A DNA stretch of 7,682 bases from contig SBGS01000101.1 of NCBI GenBank assembly GCA_006226555.1, forward strand, positions 1 to 7,682, in the 5' to 3' direction. The notes beneath the pieces were generated by a model. The model was given only the letters and a program-made list of their open reading frames with translations, did not search any database and was not told the DNA's origin. The DNA is from Bacteroidota bacterium (lineage in GTDB: Bacteria > Bacteroidota > Bacteroidia > Flavobacteriales_D > Crocinitomicaceae). The position numbers and the translations under genes were made by a program. Position 1 is the first letter of the stretch, and each line of letters starts with the position of its first letter. Below are positions 6,996-7,682 of the stretch, one piece after another.

Positions 6996-7682
6996 GATTT
7001 TTCTGATCTTGATATTGAAGTATGCAAAGATCACAGTCATTACGGGACTTATAAGGTTAAAGAATGCATACATCCAGTATTCTCCTGTCATAACATTCAA
7101 AACAGAAGACTGTGCTGCTCCACAGGTATTCCATGGGAAAAGAACTGAAGTAACCGTCCCGGAATCTTCTAGGGTACGACTAAGGTTTTCAGGAGCCAAT
7201 CCTCTCTCCTTGTAGGTATCGGCAAACATTCTTCCAGGAACTACGATAGCAAGGTATTGATCAGAAGCTGTAGCGTTGAAGAAGATACATGTTCCAGCCG
7301 TAGTAGCGATCAATGATCCAGTTGAACGTACGAATCGTACTACACTTTTGGTGATCTTCTGAAGCAGACCGCATGCCTCCATTACACCTCCAAAAGACAT
7401 AGCACATATGATCAACCAGATAGTATTCATCATTCCAACCATTCCCTTTGTTCCTAATAGATCCGTAACCTCTGCTACAGAAGTAGTTACGGACGTTTCC
7501 AATGCCATTGACTTCATTGAAGCAACATAAGCTGCTTTAACGTAGCTACCTTCATTTCCTGCGACTTCACGAATGATATCAGGCTGAAAAATGATCGCCA
7601 TCAACACACCCATGAGTGAACCAATGAACAACGCTGGAACCGCATTTACCTTTTTAATGATAAGAAAGATCACGGTGGCAGG
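6984..7682 (-). CDS. nhaC: Na+/H+ antiporter, NhaC family; N-terminal part outside window
   Basis: This inner-membrane antiporter exchanges Na+ for H+ and helps hold cytoplasmic sodium and pH, as expected for a marine or sodium-dependent bacterium. The frame is open to the right edge. The first possible start, GTG at 7673, is a Val inside the membrane segment PATVIFLIIKKVNAVPALF, so the true start lies beyond the window. The 232 visible residues are about half of a usual protein of 450-500. They include hydrophobic segments at about 13-33, 84-105, 121-136, 176-195 and 204-224 and the family motifs NATASDQYLAIVVPGRMF (136-153) and LSRTLEDSGTVTSVLFPWNT (167-186). The C-terminus is short and basic (KIRKIKKH). 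NhaC relatives include malate/lactate antiporters (MleN), so the exchanged ion is inferred. It lies 68 bases upstream of ffh on the same strand, but the ffh promoter suggests separate units. Confidence 0.93.
   Translation of the reverse strand, partial: PATVIFLIIKKVNAVPALFIGSLMGVLMAIIFQPDIIREVAGNEGSYVKAAYVASMKSMALETSVTTSVAEVTDLLGTKGMVGMMNTIWLIICAMSFGGVMEACGLLQKITKSVVRFVRSTGSLIATTAGTCIFFNATASDQYLAIVVPGRMFADTYKERGLAPENLSRTLEDSGTVTSVLFPWNTCGAAQSSVLNVMTGEYWMYAFFNLISPVMTVIFAYFNIKIRKIKKH

Noticed and set aside
7671..7673. GTG as the nhaC start
   Set aside because: It encodes a Val inside a membrane segment, and only about half of the NhaC family length would remain.

Overview
The window looks like ordinary chromosomal DNA from a Bacteroidetes bacterium, probably a marine or freshwater member of the Flavobacteriales. 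The evidence is a GC content of about 40% (estimated by eye), starts without Shine-Dalgarno sequences, a perfect TAnnTTTG -7 promoter box in front of ffh, two DUF4369-like/TlpA thioredoxin proteins in tandem, and the Bacteroidetes style of the Ffh C-terminus. No mobile element, CRISPR array, RNA gene or phage-like region is visible. About 98% of the window is coding.

Left block (1-5161, plus strand): five genes packed as one apparent operon. They are the 3' part of a purine-nucleoside phosphorylase/MTAP-family gene, gatB, a lipoprotein TlpA-like thiol-disulfide protein, a second secreted TlpA-like paralogue, and lpxH. The junctions are a 1-base TAATG overlap (654), a 4-base ATGA overlap (2108-2111), a 4-base gap (3290-3293) and another TAATG overlap (4412), so the genes are probably co-transcribed and translationally coupled. 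Functionally the group is mixed: purine salvage, tRNA-dependent amidation, envelope redox chemistry and lipid A synthesis.

Middle (5162-5565): a 65-base spacer with a weak promoter-like box, then a small acidic helical protein of 112 residues that is only tentatively TerB-like. Its stop codon abuts the stop codon of ffh on the other strand (TAATTA, 5563-5568).

Right block (5566-7682, minus strand): ffh (SRP54 GTPase) with its own recognisable promoter, preceded on the same strand by the 3' part of an NhaC-family Na+/H+ antiporter that enters from beyond the right edge. A bulged hairpin over the nhaC stop codon may end that transcript just before the ffh promoter.

I found no convincing undescribed system. 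The points most worth checking are the base- and ribose-site substitutions in the phosphorylase (Asp and Val where classical PNPs have Asn and His), the tandem TlpA paralogues with different membrane anchoring, and a strong excess of GATC caused largely by a codon-pair preference (a codon ending in G followed by the Ile codon ATC).
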